Source: Sphingomonas sp. KRR8
Lineage (GTDB): Bacteria > Pseudomonadota > Alphaproteobacteria > Sphingomonadales > Sphingomonadaceae
Length of the DNA stretch: 64,000 nucleotides
Assembly: GCF_023559245.1 (NCBI RefSeq)
Contig: NZ_CP097462.1
Coordinates: 1,302,001 to 1,366,000 of the forward strand
Direction of reading: 5' to 3'
Positions 28,791 to 37,360 of this stretch are shown here, piece by piece (position 1 is the first letter of the stretch; every line of letters starts with the position of its first letter). A model generated the notes under the pieces. The model was given only the letters and a program-made list of their open reading frames with translations, searched no databases and was not told the DNA's origin. The translations under genes and the position numbers were made by a program.

Positions 28791-29444
28791 TCAGGCGATC
28801 GTCTGACCGGTCGCCGCCCAGTCCTTGGTGAAGCTGGCGATCCCAAGGTCGGTCAGCGGATGGTTGAAGAGCTGGTGTATGATCTTGGCCGGGGCGGTCA
28901 TGACGTCTGCGCCGATCTTGGCGGCTTCGACCACGTGCATGGGCGAACGGACGGAGGCCACCAGGATTTGGGTCGGGAAGTCGTAATTGTCGTAGATGAG
29001 GCGGATGTCCGCGATCAGCTCCATGCCGGAGAAGCCGACGTCGTCGTGCCGCCCGACAAATGGCGAGATGAAGGTCGCCCCTGCCTTGGCGGCGAGAAGG
29101 GCCTGCGCGGCGGAAAAGCACAAGGTAACGTTGACCATCGTTCCGTCACCGGTGATCGCCCGGCAGGCCTTGAGGCCGGCGGGGGTCAGCGGAACCTTGA
29201 TGGCGACATTGTCGGCAATGGCGCGAAGCACCTCGGCCTCACGCATCATGCCGTCGTAGTCGAGTGCGACCACTTCGGCGCTCACGGGCCCCGGCACAAT
29301 GGCGGCGATTTCCTTGACCGCTTCGAGGAAGTTGCGGCCGGCCTTGTGGATCAGCGATGGATTGGTGGTGACCCCGTCGAGCAGGCCGGTCTCTGCCAGT
29401 TCGCGGATCTCGGAAACATCGGCGGTGTCGGCGAAGAACTTCAT
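28791..29444 (-). CDS. tal: transaldolase (fructose-6-phosphate aldolase-like subfamily)
   Basis: A 217-residue short transaldolase of the non-oxidative pentose phosphate pathway (subfamily 3B, related to FSA). It starts [20 protein letters not shown] and has [10 protein letters not shown], the Schiff-base Lys83 in [33 protein letters not shown] and [11 protein letters not shown]. Length alone cannot separate transaldolase from fructose-6-phosphate aldolase activity. GGAG is found upstream of the ATG. Confidence 0.92.
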   Translation of the reverse strand: MKFFADTADVSEIRELAETGLLDGVTTNPSLIHKAGRNFLEAVKEIAAIVPGPVSAEVVALDYDGMMREAEVLRAIADNVAIKVPLTPAGLKACRAITGDGTMVNVTLCFSAAQALLAAKAGATFISPFVGRHDDVGFSGMELIADIRLIYDNYDFPTQILVASVRSPMHVVEAAKIGADVMTAPAKIIHQLFNHPLTDLGIASFTKDWAATGQTIA

Positions 29445-29515
29445 GGGTGGTCGCTCCGAAGCGTGGCTGAAATGGCGGGTTGCACGCCGCTTAGCCCGCC
29501 GTCACAACAGCGTCC

Positions 29516-30280
29516 ATGACCACCCAAGTCCTTGTCGAGCGCCGAGGAGAACGCCTGGCCCTGACCCTCAACCGGCCCGAGCGGCGCAATGCCATCACCG
29601 TGGCAATGTATGCGGCCCTTGCCGATGCGATCGAAGCGGCGGCTGACGATCCGGCGATCCGGGTCATCACGCTCGAAGGTCGAGGGGTGGACTTCACGGC
29701 CGGCAATGACCTCGCCGATTTCATGAACGAGCTACCGCAGGACGGACAGCAGGATGTACCGGTGTGGCGGCTGCTGCGGGCGCTGGCGCGCAACATGGTG
29801 CCGCTGGTCGCGGCGGTGCACGGCAATGCGGTGGGCATCGGGACCACGCTTCTGTTCCATTGCGATCTGGTCATTGCCGAGGAGGGCACCCGCTTCCTCA
29901 TGCCGTTCACCGACCTGGGCCTCGTCCCGGAAGCGGCCAGCTCGCTGCTGCTCCCGCGCATGGCGGGCAGGCGCGTCGCGGCTCGGCACCTGCTGCTGGG
30001 AGAGCCGTTCACCGTCGAGGAGGCGGAACGCTATGGCCTCGTCAGCCACCGCGCCGATGCAGGCGGGCTCGAGGATCGGCTGGAGGCGGTCGTCGTCAAC
30101 CTCCTTGCCAAACCGCCGCAAGCGCTTCGTCTTACCCAGTCACTCCTACGCGGGCGCGACCACGATGAGGTCCTCAACCGGATGGAATGGGAGAACGGCC
30201 ATTTCTCCGAACGCCTCAAGTCGGACGAGGTCCGCGAAGCCATCACTCGCTTCTTCGCCGCCCGTGCAGCGAAGAGCTGA
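29516..30280 (+). CDS. enoyl-CoA hydratase/isomerase family protein
   Basis: A 254-residue crotonase-fold enzyme: LALTLNRPERRNAITVAMYA, the oxyanion-hole segment GVDFTAGNDLADFM, and LVAAVHGNAVGIGTTLLFHC. The catalytic positions are not both the classical glutamates (FTDLGLVPEAASSLLLPRM has one), so it may be an isomerase or hydratase of unknown substrate rather than a beta-oxidation enzyme. It is divergent from the transaldolase gene and directly abuts the stop of the convergent TadE-like gene. Confidence 0.88.
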   Translation: MTTQVLVERRGERLALTLNRPERRNAITVAMYAALADAIEAAADDPAIRVITLEGRGVDFTAGNDLADFMNELPQDGQQDVPVWRLLRALARNMVPLVAAVHGNAVGIGTTLLFHCDLVIAEEGTRFLMPFTDLGLVPEAASSLLLPRMAGRRVAARHLLLGEPFTVEEAERYGLVSHRADAGGLEDRLEAVVVNLLAKPPQALRLTQSLLRGRDHDEVLNRMEWENGHFSERLKSDEVREAITRFFAARAAKS

Positions 30281-30733
30281 TCAGGTACTGATATAAACGC
30301 GCTTGGAGCGCGGCATCGTGATGACCGGTCCGTTGAAGAACAGGAAGTTGGGCGTCACCGTGTATGTGATGTTGAGGTCAATGCACTTGCCGACGACCTT
30401 GGTCGTGGTGACTCCGCCGCTGGTGGTCGATTGAGTAATGTCGGTCACGCCGGAGTTGGTCACGGTGTAGCTGCCAAGGAATTGCCCGAAGAGAGAATCG
30501 GTCATCCGCTGGTTTATGGTGGTACTGTCGGGCGTCGGAAACAGCGTTGCGACCCGCGCCCCTTCGCCGAGAGCGTTCTGAATGCCGGCATCGGCCGCCA
30601 TGATCATGCCGAACTGGGAAATGCCCCAGATGAACATGACAAGAATCGGCATCGCAAAGGCGAACTCGACGACGGCGACGCCGTCTTCGTTGTGGCTCAG
30701 CGAACGCCGCCGGCGGTGCAGACGACCAAGCAT
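30281..30733 (-). CDS. TadE-like minor pilin (pilus assembly)
   Basis: A 150-residue protein with the TadE-like N-terminus: a basic leader (MLGRLHRRRRSLSHNEDGVA), then VVEFAFAMPILVMFIWGISQ as the hydrophobic pilin helix after the conserved Glu. The C-terminal part is beta-rich and includes VVGKCIDLNITYTVTPNFLF. TadE-like pseudopilins belong to Flp/Tad type IVc pili. The start overlaps the preceding gene's stop (TGATG), so the three pilin-like genes form one operon. No tadA/B/C or cpaB genes are in the window. Confidence 0.85.
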   Translation of the reverse strand: MLGRLHRRRRSLSHNEDGVAVVEFAFAMPILVMFIWGISQFGMIMAADAGIQNALGEGARVATLFPTPDSTTINQRMTDSLFGQFLGSYTVTNSGVTDITQSTTSGGVTTTKVVGKCIDLNITYTVTPNFLFFNGPVITMPRSKRVYIST

Positions 30734-31215
30734 CACTGCGTCCTCACTGAGGTTGCGCCAGTGAGGTTGTAATTGCCGTTGGCGTCGACACCAGCCCAGC
30801 CAACAGCGAACATCGGCGTGAAGGACTTGTTGATAGTCACCCGCAGGTACCGGCGGGAGACTTGCCCGTTCGCGCATGGGCCCGAGTCGTTCGGATAGTA
30901 ATTGTAGGTGGGCGTCCCGCCATTGGTTGGCGAGCATTCAAGCCAGGCTGACGTTGTCACGGCGGATGTCGATACACCTGCGGCCGCCGCAGCTTCGTTC
31001 TTGATCGCGTCGAGCTGACTGCGATCGGCCTGGCCGTTCATGACCTTCTCGACCGAGCGCTGGGCGACCTGCTCCAGCTGCAGCTTCATGGAGAAGCCCT
31101 TGCCGACGTCGATCATGCCGAGCAGCAGCACGAAGACAAGCGGAATGGCCAGCCCCAATTCGAGGACTGCCGTGCCCTGTTCGCTGTGGCGAACGCGTGA
31201 GAAGAAGCCGCTCAT
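30733..31215 (-). CDS. TadE-like minor pilin (second)
   Basis: A 160-residue TadE-like protein: MSGFFSRVRHSEQGTAVLEL, then GLAIPLVFVLLLGMIDVGKG as the hydrophobic helix, with the Gly-Glu type prepilin context ahead of it. The C-terminal region has two cysteines (LECSPTNGG, SGPCANGQ) that may pair outside the membrane. It follows the TadG-like gene by two bases and is coupled to the next TadE-like gene. Confidence 0.85.
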   Translation of the reverse strand: MSGFFSRVRHSEQGTAVLELGLAIPLVFVLLLGMIDVGKGFSMKLQLEQVAQRSVEKVMNGQADRSQLDAIKNEAAAAAGVSTSAVTTSAWLECSPTNGGTPTYNYYPNDSGPCANGQVSRRYLRVTINKSFTPMFAVGWAGVDANGNYNLTGATSVRTQ

Positions 31216-31217
31216 GG

Positions 31218-32534
31218 TTACGACACCAGCCGGACGTGATTGCCATTGAATTCGTCGCCGTAATATCCGGGCGGACAATTGTTATTGAGCTTGGAGTTGC
31301 CGATGAACGTAACCCGGCGGACGACCAGCTTCACACAATCGAACACGAGCCCCGAGGTTCCGGTATATTCGACATTGGTATTGGGGAAGTAGAAGGCGCC
31401 AGAGTAGTTGCTCAGGCTGTTGCCATTGATCTTGCTGGTCGATGAACTCGCGGCACGATCCTGGTAGAAGAGAATGCCGTGGTAATCGCCGGTGGTCGGC
31501 GCGCTCATGTTGACCCTGGCACCACCGTTGATCGTCAGCGTGCCAGTGTTTGCCGGATTCGCGTTCGTCATGATGATCGTACAACCCGTGCAACTGACGG
31601 TCGCCTGAGAGCCGAAGGAAACGTCACCGGTGACGACATAGGTTCCCGGTTGGAGCGTAAGGGTGCCGCGCACGTCCATGCCCGAAAAGCAGGTTACCGC
31701 GCCCGACGTGGCCGGTCCGTAGGTTGCGGCTTGTTGCGGACCCAGGTTTACGTTGCTGCACGTCGCTGGGATCGCAGGAGGATTGACGGTCCCAAACGGG
31801 TCGGGCTGCGCCACGGTATAAGGGAGCAACGTGGTTCCCGAAGCCCAATTGTCCGTGGTGTCGAGGCCGCCGACCGCGGCAACTGGGGTGGCGCGGACCG
31901 ACGAGCTGCCGAACGCAATGGCCGCGTCAAGAGAGGTCGAGTTGGTGATCATGCCGCAGCCGAAGTCGACGCTGGTGTTACCGCCGGCGGTGATCCCCGT
32001 GGTGTTCGTGTTCTCAAGACTGACGACACAGTAGTTGCCCGCGTTGATCGCGGCCGCGGTGGCGTTTGCCGTGATCACCGGCGCGGCCGACATGAAGAAA
32101 GAACTGAATGGCAGCGCCTTCTTCACCTGCAATTGCACGGATACAGCATGGTCGCAGCCGGTGCAGTTTGCTGGCACGGTGGCCGCAGTATCGATCACCG
32201 GTGCCTTGAGCAGCGTCAAGCCAGTGCGGTTGTTGTTGGGCGCATTGCTGTTCGCCGTTGCCGAGCAGCCCGTTGGCAGCATCCCGCTTGGAATGGTCGT
32301 CGGGTCCACGTCGTAGCAGACGGCTTTGGTGACATCCTGACCAGCCATGCGCGCATAGACGCCCGCAACGGCCGCCGAATCGGCGGCTTTCTGCAGCTGG
32401 CGCTTCCAAAGCGCCCATTCCACGGTGTCGGTGGCCAGACCGGCCGAGCCGATCAGCAAAGGCATGGCCGCTGCCGTCAAGATGAGGGTGTTTCCACTCT
32501 CGTTGTGCAGCAGTTTCCTGAGAAAGCTCATCAT
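31218..32534 (-). CDS. TadG-like pilus assembly protein
   Basis: A 438-residue protein. The N-terminus (MSFLRKLLHNESGNTLILTA, AAMPLLIGSAGLATDTVEWA) is the TadG/Flp 'putative pilus assembly' membrane segment. The large extracytoplasmic part is rich in T, N, S and G and has about a dozen cysteines, many in CTGC, GCG or SCTGC groups, suggesting disulfides. It resembles the RsaA-like/TadG proteins of alphaproteobacteria. Two adjacent ATGs (32534, 32531) are possible. A CtrA-like half site lies 97-111 bases upstream. Confidence 0.85.
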   Translation of the reverse strand: MMSFLRKLLHNESGNTLILTAAAMPLLIGSAGLATDTVEWALWKRQLQKAADSAAVAGVYARMAGQDVTKAVCYDVDPTTIPSGMLPTGCSATANSNAPNNNRTGLTLLKAPVIDTAATVPANCTGCDHAVSVQLQVKKALPFSSFFMSAAPVITANATAAAINAGNYCVVSLENTNTTGITAGGNTSVDFGCGMITNSTSLDAAIAFGSSSVRATPVAAVGGLDTTDNWASGTTLLPYTVAQPDPFGTVNPPAIPATCSNVNLGPQQAATYGPATSGAVTCFSGMDVRGTLTLQPGTYVVTGDVSFGSQATVSCTGCTIIMTNANPANTGTLTINGGARVNMSAPTTGDYHGILFYQDRAASSSTSKINGNSLSNYSGAFYFPNTNVEYTGTSGLVFDCVKLVVRRVTFIGNSKLNNNCPPGYYGDEFNGNHVRLVS

Positions 32535-32630
32535 TGGAAGGCTTGCTCCCTCTCCCTTTCGCGGTGTCACGCGCACTCTTGGGATCGGCGACTAGCGCGA
32601 ACAGGGTGAGGAATTGCCTCAAGTATGTGG

Positions 32631-32645
32631 TTAACGATGCACTAA
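32631..32645. promoter_or_regulatory. possible CtrA-binding site
   Basis: TTAA, seven bases, CTAA (32631-32634 and 32642-32645) is one base off the CtrA consensus TTAA-N7-TTAA. It lies between the divergent tadG-like and telA-like genes. CtrA controls pilus genes in Caulobacter and relatives; here this is only inference from sequence. Confidence 0.35.
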
Positions 32646-32762
32646 GCGCATCCCGCCGTGGGACTTGCGGAGGAGGTGTGTGATCCTTACAATACACCTC
32701 AATGTCTTGCGCCCGTATGCCCCTCTGGCCATGCTGGCGCGGCAGCGACAAGGACGAAGAAC

Positions 32763-33959
32763 ATGGCGACCAACCCCGACACGGCCACCGCGACCAAGCT
32801 GAAGCTCGACCCGCCCGAAGTGCTTCAGCCCGTAGTGCCCCAGGAAGCCGCCGGCCTCGTCCCGCTCAAGGAAGGCGAGCGCAGCCAGCTTGACGAGAAG
32901 GTGGACCAGTTCGTTGGCGAGCTTGTTGCGCTGGATGCGAACAGCCCGGAGTTCGGGAAGAAGGTCGATCAGCTGACGGCGATGGGCCGAAAGGAGATCG
33001 CGGAAGCGGCGGGCGCGTCCAATCGGTTCCTGGATCGGCCGGTCAAGGCAATCGATCGTGACAGCGGCATCGGCGCCGACCTGACCGAGCTGCGCCGAAC
33101 AGTGGAGTCGCTTGACCCCAAAGGCGCGAGCAAGCCCAAGAAACTGCTTGGCATCATTCCGTTCGGCAATCGGGTCGATCGCTATTTCGACAAGTACCGC
33201 AGCTCGCAGACTCACATTCAGAAGATCCTGGGCAGCCTCGCCAACGGCAAGGACGAGCTGCTGATGGACAATGCAGCGATCGACACCGAACGCGCTAATC
33301 TGTGGAAGACGATGCATCGCCTCGAGCAGATGACGCATATCTCCAAGTCGCTCGACGCCAAGCTGGAAGAGACCGCAAACGAGCTCGATGCGACCGATCC
33401 GGCCAAGGCCAAGGCCATCCGCGAGACGGCGCTGTTCTACACGCGCCAGCGGACGACGGACCTGCTGACGCAAATGGCCGTCACGGTGCAGGGCTATCTG
33501 GCACTGGACCTCGTCAAGAAGAACAACGTCGAACTGGTGAAGGGCGTCGACCGAGCGTCCACGACCACGGTCTCGGCATTGCGCACTGCGGTAACGGTCG
33601 CCCAGGCCCTGACCAATCAGAAGCTGGTGCTGGAGCAGATTGGAGCGCTGAACAGCACTACGGCGGGAATGATCGATACGACGGGCGAGATGCTGCGCAC
33701 GCAATCTGCCGCCATTCATGAGCAGGCGGCGAGCTCCACCATTCCTCTGGAGACGTTGCAGCGTGCCTTTCAGAACATCTACGACACCATGGACTCGATC
33801 GATGCGTTCAAGCTGAAGGCGCTCGAAAACATGAAGCAGACGGTGAACACATTGGGCAACGAGGTCGAGAAGTCGCGCGGCTACATCGCCCGAGCGGAAG
33901 GCGCGGGTCAGGCTCGCCTCGAGGGTCCTTCCCCTCTGTCACCGCTTGAGGTGAAGTGA
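32763..33959 (+). CDS. telA: TelA family (toxic anion resistance) protein
   Basis: A 398-residue helical protein of the TelA/KlaA family (PF05816), named after tellurite resistance but of uncertain function. Features are a long N-terminal helical part (SQLDEKVDQFVGELVALDAN), LLGIIPFGNRVDRYFDKYRS, SSQTHIQKILGSLANGKDEL, LLMDNAAIDTERANLWKTMH and a coiled-coil C-terminal half. Start 32763 has AGGACGAAGA upstream. A GTGA overlap couples it to the next gene, an XpaC-like membrane protein, a pairing that recurs in many bacteria. Confidence 0.9.
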   Translation: MATNPDTATATKLKLDPPEVLQPVVPQEAAGLVPLKEGERSQLDEKVDQFVGELVALDANSPEFGKKVDQLTAMGRKEIAEAAGASNRFLDRPVKAIDRDSGIGADLTELRRTVESLDPKGASKPKKLLGIIPFGNRVDRYFDKYRSSQTHIQKILGSLANGKDELLMDNAAIDTERANLWKTMHRLEQMTHISKSLDAKLEETANELDATDPAKAKAIRETALFYTRQRTTDLLTQMAVTVQGYLALDLVKKNNVELVKGVDRASTTTVSALRTAVTVAQALTNQKLVLEQIGALNSTTAGMIDTTGEMLRTQSAAIHEQAASSTIPLETLQRAFQNIYDTMDSIDAFKLKALENMKQTVNTLGNEVEKSRGYIARAEGAGQARLEGPSPLSPLEVK

Positions 33960-34699
33960 CCGACACGGACAGCAAGGTCGATCGCGCACTTGCCCGGTTC
34001 GACCGGGTGATGGCGGTTGTGGACGAGAAGCGCGGGCCTGTCGCGAGCCAAGCCCGTCGTGAGCGTCAGCGCACAATGGAGCGGTATGGCCGGGCACTGT
34101 CGCGCTCAGCGCTGGCGGTGCTGGTCGTCAGCGTGCTTACCATTGCGGTTGGCTTGTTCGTGGCGCCGATCGGAATCATTGGGTTCATCGCCGCCATCGC
34201 GTTGGCCATTGGCATTGCGGCATTGATCCTCGCCCACGATCTGAGCGGCTCCACCGTAGAAACCGTGCCTCACGACCTTCCGAACGGCGAAATGGTGCAG
34301 CGTTTCGACAGCTACCTTTATCAGGCGCGGAGATCGCTTCCCGCCGCCGCGCAACAGGTTGCGGACTTGATCAGCGCCAATCTCGGTACGCTCAAGACCA
34401 CGCTCGAGCGGATCGATGCACTCGATCCCGACGCGCAGGATGCACGGCGATTGATGAGCGTTCATCTGCCGGGCCTCGTTGAGCGCTACGCCAACGTCCC
34501 CAAGGCTTATCGGGCAGAAGTCGACGCCGAGGGTAAGTCCGTCGACCAGCGCTTGGTCGAGAGCCTGGAGGCCAGCCGTAGCGCTCTAAAGGAAATCGGC
34601 GAGCGGCTCGCCAAGCGCGACCTCGACGCCTTTCAAACTCAGGGGCGTTTCATTCAGTCCCGCTACGGACAGGAAATCGGCCCGCCGCCCGCCAGCTGA
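33956..34699 (+). CDS. XpaC-like membrane protein
   Basis: A 247-residue protein: a basic N-terminus, two adjacent transmembrane helices (ALAVLVVSVLTIAVGLFVAP and GIIGFIAAIALAIGIAALIL), then a helical cytoplasmic domain (SYLYQARRSLPAAAQQVADL, LVESLEASRSALKEIGERLA). This is the layout of XpaC/YceG-type partners of TelA ('5-bromo-4-chloroindolyl phosphate hydrolysis' proteins, a historical name). It starts at GTG overlapping the telA stop. Confidence 0.82.
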   Translation: MTDTDSKVDRALARFDRVMAVVDEKRGPVASQARRERQRTMERYGRALSRSALAVLVVSVLTIAVGLFVAPIGIIGFIAAIALAIGIAALILAHDLSGSTVETVPHDLPNGEMVQRFDSYLYQARRSLPAAAQQVADLISANLGTLKTTLERIDALDPDAQDARRLMSVHLPGLVERYANVPKAYRAEVDAEGKSVDQRLVESLEASRSALKEIGERLAKRDLDAFQTQGRFIQSRYGQEIGPPPAS

Positions 34700-34775
34700 C
34701 CGTAGGCTCTGCGCAACCCCGGCCAACGTCGCACACGCTTCGTGTCCGCTGCTCATCAGGGACTGGGTCGCGCAA

Positions 34776-36065
34776 TCAACCGGCCAAGGCGAGTTGCTGA
34801 CCTGAATCGAACATCTGCGGCATTGCCAGCGCGTCAAAACCGTAAGGGTCCGGCCGGAAGAGTACGCCGTTGGGGCCCGCCTGGACCGTCAGGTAGGTCA
34901 TGTAGACGGGAATGGCCTTCGGCAGCTCAAAGACCTGCTCTGGGTGGCTGGCCTGCGGCACTCCGCCGAAGACCCAGCCGGCGAAGCGGCGATAGTCCTG
35001 CAGACGGACGCAGCCGTTGGACAAATGGCGCTCGTCCGCTGCGAACAGCTCCTTATGCGGCGTGTCGTGCAGGTAGATGCCGAAGTCGTTGGGCATCTCG
35101 AACTTCATGGCTCCCATGCTGTTCCACGGCCCAGGCATTTGCCGGACCATGGGCGTCAGTTTGCCGGCTCCAACCTGCTTCCAGTTGATCGTCTTGGGAT
35201 CGACGACCTGGGCGTTGGGACCCCAGTCACTCAGGACCTCATAGTGGAAGTTCTGGAAGTAGGAGAGACCCTGCTCCTTCACCTTCTTGGCGGTGAGGGT
35301 CCGCAGCAGTTCTGGCGGAACGTGCCAATAAGGATTCGCCTTGGCGTTCCGCATCAGCACCGCCATCATCGGCGTCTTGGTCTTCGGACTTCCGACCACC
35401 ACGCGCATGCCGTCGGCAATGCGGTCACGATCAAACAGCAGCGCTTCGGCACCGCCGCTGTCGACCACCACATAGCGATCGAAGGTGCGAGTGGTCGGCA
35501 GGCGGAAGGCCCGCTCCATGTTGATGGCGATGATGCGGGTGTAATAGCCAGCGCCCCGGTTCAACGAAGCAATGGTGCCGCGCCCGGCGACTCCGTCGGG
35601 CTTACCAAGGCCATGAACCCGCTGATACGTCGAGACGGCCTGCACCAAGGCCTGATCATAACTGCCCGGCCCCAAACCCAGGCGTGAGCGAAGGATGTTC
35701 ACCCGATGGCCGGTCGCGCCTGGCTTCAGAGGAGCTCCGGCGGGGATCTTTACCTGTGGCAGGCGACCCCAGGTGTCCTGATACTGCTGCAGCCCGCGTG
35801 CGAGCTCGAGGAAGATGGGGTTCGGCTGGTTGCCTCTGCTGGAAGCCGGATTGAACATCCGCGACAACCAGTTCTGCGGACGCTGCTTGCGGCGCGCCAC
35901 CGTGCTCATTTGAGGATCGACGTAGACGAAGTCGATTCCCTGCTTGATCGTGCGCGGCACGGCGACGGGCTCGTCTCCCCGCGGCATGTTCTGAGCGTTG
36001 GCGGGCATCGCAGCAGCGAGCGCGAGCCCGCCGAAGGTCACTAAAATAGTCTTCTTCACAAGCAT
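34776..36065 (-). CDS. murein L,D-transpeptidase (YcbB-like)
   Basis: A 429-residue exported enzyme that makes 3-3 crosslinks in peptidoglycan or attaches proteins to it. It has a signal peptide (ILVTFGGLALAAAMPANAQ), a peptidoglycan-binding-like region near residues 120-190 (LRSRLGLGPGSYDQALVQAV), and an L,D-transpeptidase (YkuD) domain. The active site HLSNGCVRLQDY is near residue 345, with the catalytic Cys in SNGCVRL. FGIYLHDTPHKELFAADE is the upstream His motif. The length and the 'MPNDFGIYLHDTP' style fit the YcbB/LdtD group. No good ribosome site precedes ATG 36065. Confidence 0.92.
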   Translation of the reverse strand: MLVKKTILVTFGGLALAAAMPANAQNMPRGDEPVAVPRTIKQGIDFVYVDPQMSTVARRKQRPQNWLSRMFNPASSRGNQPNPIFLELARGLQQYQDTWGRLPQVKIPAGAPLKPGATGHRVNILRSRLGLGPGSYDQALVQAVSTYQRVHGLGKPDGVAGRGTIASLNRGAGYYTRIIAINMERAFRLPTTRTFDRYVVVDSGGAEALLFDRDRIADGMRVVVGSPKTKTPMMAVLMRNAKANPYWHVPPELLRTLTAKKVKEQGLSYFQNFHYEVLSDWGPNAQVVDPKTINWKQVGAGKLTPMVRQMPGPWNSMGAMKFEMPNDFGIYLHDTPHKELFAADERHLSNGCVRLQDYRRFAGWVFGGVPQASHPEQVFELPKAIPVYMTYLTVQAGPNGVLFRPDPYGFDALAMPQMFDSGQQLALAG

Positions 36066-36138
36066 CGCGCCGCGGTGACGACGCACTCCCAACGGGTTCC
36101 AATCAGTCGAACGCCTTGCCAGCAGCCGGGTTGCGCTG

Positions 36139-36169
36139 GGCTGAACTGCGATGGTGGGGTAGTTCAGCC
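36139..36169 (-). other. hairpin after the CoA-transferase gene
   Basis: A 9-bp inverted repeat, GGCTGAACT at 36139-36147 and AGTTCAGCC at 36161-36169, covering the CoA-transferase stop codon, with 13 bases between the arms. There is no U-run, so it may be a pausing or processing hairpin rather than an intrinsic terminator. Confidence 0.4.
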
Positions 36170-37360
36170 GATGACGCCCGCCGATCGCCACTGATCGATC
36201 TCTGCACGGGTCGCTCCCAGTTCCGCAAGCACGCCATCGGTGTGCTGGCCAAGCCGCGGCGGCGGCATGTCGGACTCCATCCGTTCGCCATCGAGGCGGA
36301 GGGGTGAGCCTGACATTCGATAACCGCCGAGCTCGCGGGTCATCCCGCGATGAACTGCCTGAGCGTCCGTAAGCGCCTGACCTATCCCATTGATCGGGCC
36401 AGCGGGAATGCCGGCCGCGTCCAGTTGCGCGGACCATTCGAGCGCGTCACGCTTGCTCAACCGCTCCTCGATCATGGGGATAAGAAGGTCGCGGTTGCTG
36501 ACGCGGGCGGGATTGGTGGCGAACCGCGGATCCCCGGCCCACTCCGGTGCTCCGAGCAATTCGGCCAGCTTTGCGAACTGGCGGTCGTTGCCTACCGCGA
36601 TGATCAGTGGGCGGTCGGCCGTTTCGAACGGTTGGTAAGGTACGAGGTTCGGGTGGCCGACACCCTGGCGACCCGGCTCGCGCCCGCTGGCGAGATAGTT
36701 GCTCGCCTGATTTGCGAGCACGGCAAGGCTGACGTCGAACAGGGCACTGTCAATGTGGGCGCCCTCGCCGCTCACTCCGCGGCGGACCAGCGCGGCAAGG
36801 ATGGCATTGGCGGTGTACATGCCGGTGAAAAGGTCGACCACCGCTACGCCCGCACGCATCGGTCCACCACCGGGCTCGCCGTCGGGACGGCCCGTGACGC
36901 TCATGAATCCGCTCATGCCCTGGATGATGTAGTCGTAGCCCGCGCGGGCGGCATAGGGTCCGTCCTGACCGAAGCCGGTTATGGAGGCGACGATCAGCCG
37001 TGAGTGCGCCGCCCGCAGGGTCGCGGCATCCAGTCCGAATTTTGCAAGTCCGCCGACCTTGAAGTTCTCGACCACCACGTCCGCACGACCGGCAAGCTGG
37101 CGAACCACGGCGGCCCCCTCGGGCTTTCCGAAGTCGATCGCTGCCGAGCGTTTGCCACGGTTCGCTGCAAGGAAGTAGGCGGCGATTTCAGCCTCGCCCT
37201 CTCCTGCCCATGGCGGCCCCCAATGGCGAGTGTCATCGCCTTCCCCCGGCCGCTCTATCTTGATTACGTCCGCGCCCAAGTCTGCCAGCAGCTGCGTGCA
37301 CCACGGTCCGGCGAGCACACGCGACAGGTCGAGGACCTTTACGCCTGCTAACGGCTTCAT
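36164..37360 (-). CDS. CaiB/BaiF family CoA transferase (class III)
   Basis: A 398-residue formyl-CoA-transferase-type enzyme: KPLAGVKVLDLSRVLAGPWC, TQLLADLGADVIKIERPGEG, RGKRSAAIDFGKPEGAAVVR, and SITGFGQDGPYAARAGYDYI. The catalytic aspartate is expected in the VVDLFTGMYTANAILAALVR region (family knowledge). Class III transferases swap CoA between carboxylic acids; the donor and acceptor here are unknown. Its ATG overlaps the stop of the FAD oxidoreductase (ATGA), so the two are likely cotranscribed. Confidence 0.92.
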   Translation of the reverse strand: MKPLAGVKVLDLSRVLAGPWCTQLLADLGADVIKIERPGEGDDTRHWGPPWAGEGEAEIAAYFLAANRGKRSAAIDFGKPEGAAVVRQLAGRADVVVENFKVGGLAKFGLDAATLRAAHSRLIVASITGFGQDGPYAARAGYDYIIQGMSGFMSVTGRPDGEPGGGPMRAGVAVVDLFTGMYTANAILAALVRRGVSGEGAHIDSALFDVSLAVLANQASNYLASGREPGRQGVGHPNLVPYQPFETADRPLIIAVGNDRQFAKLAELLGAPEWAGDPRFATNPARVSNRDLLIPMIEERLSKRDALEWSAQLDAAGIPAGPINGIGQALTDAQAVHRGMTRELGGYRMSGSPLRLDGERMESDMPPPRLGQHTDGVLAELGATRAEIDQWRSAGVIG

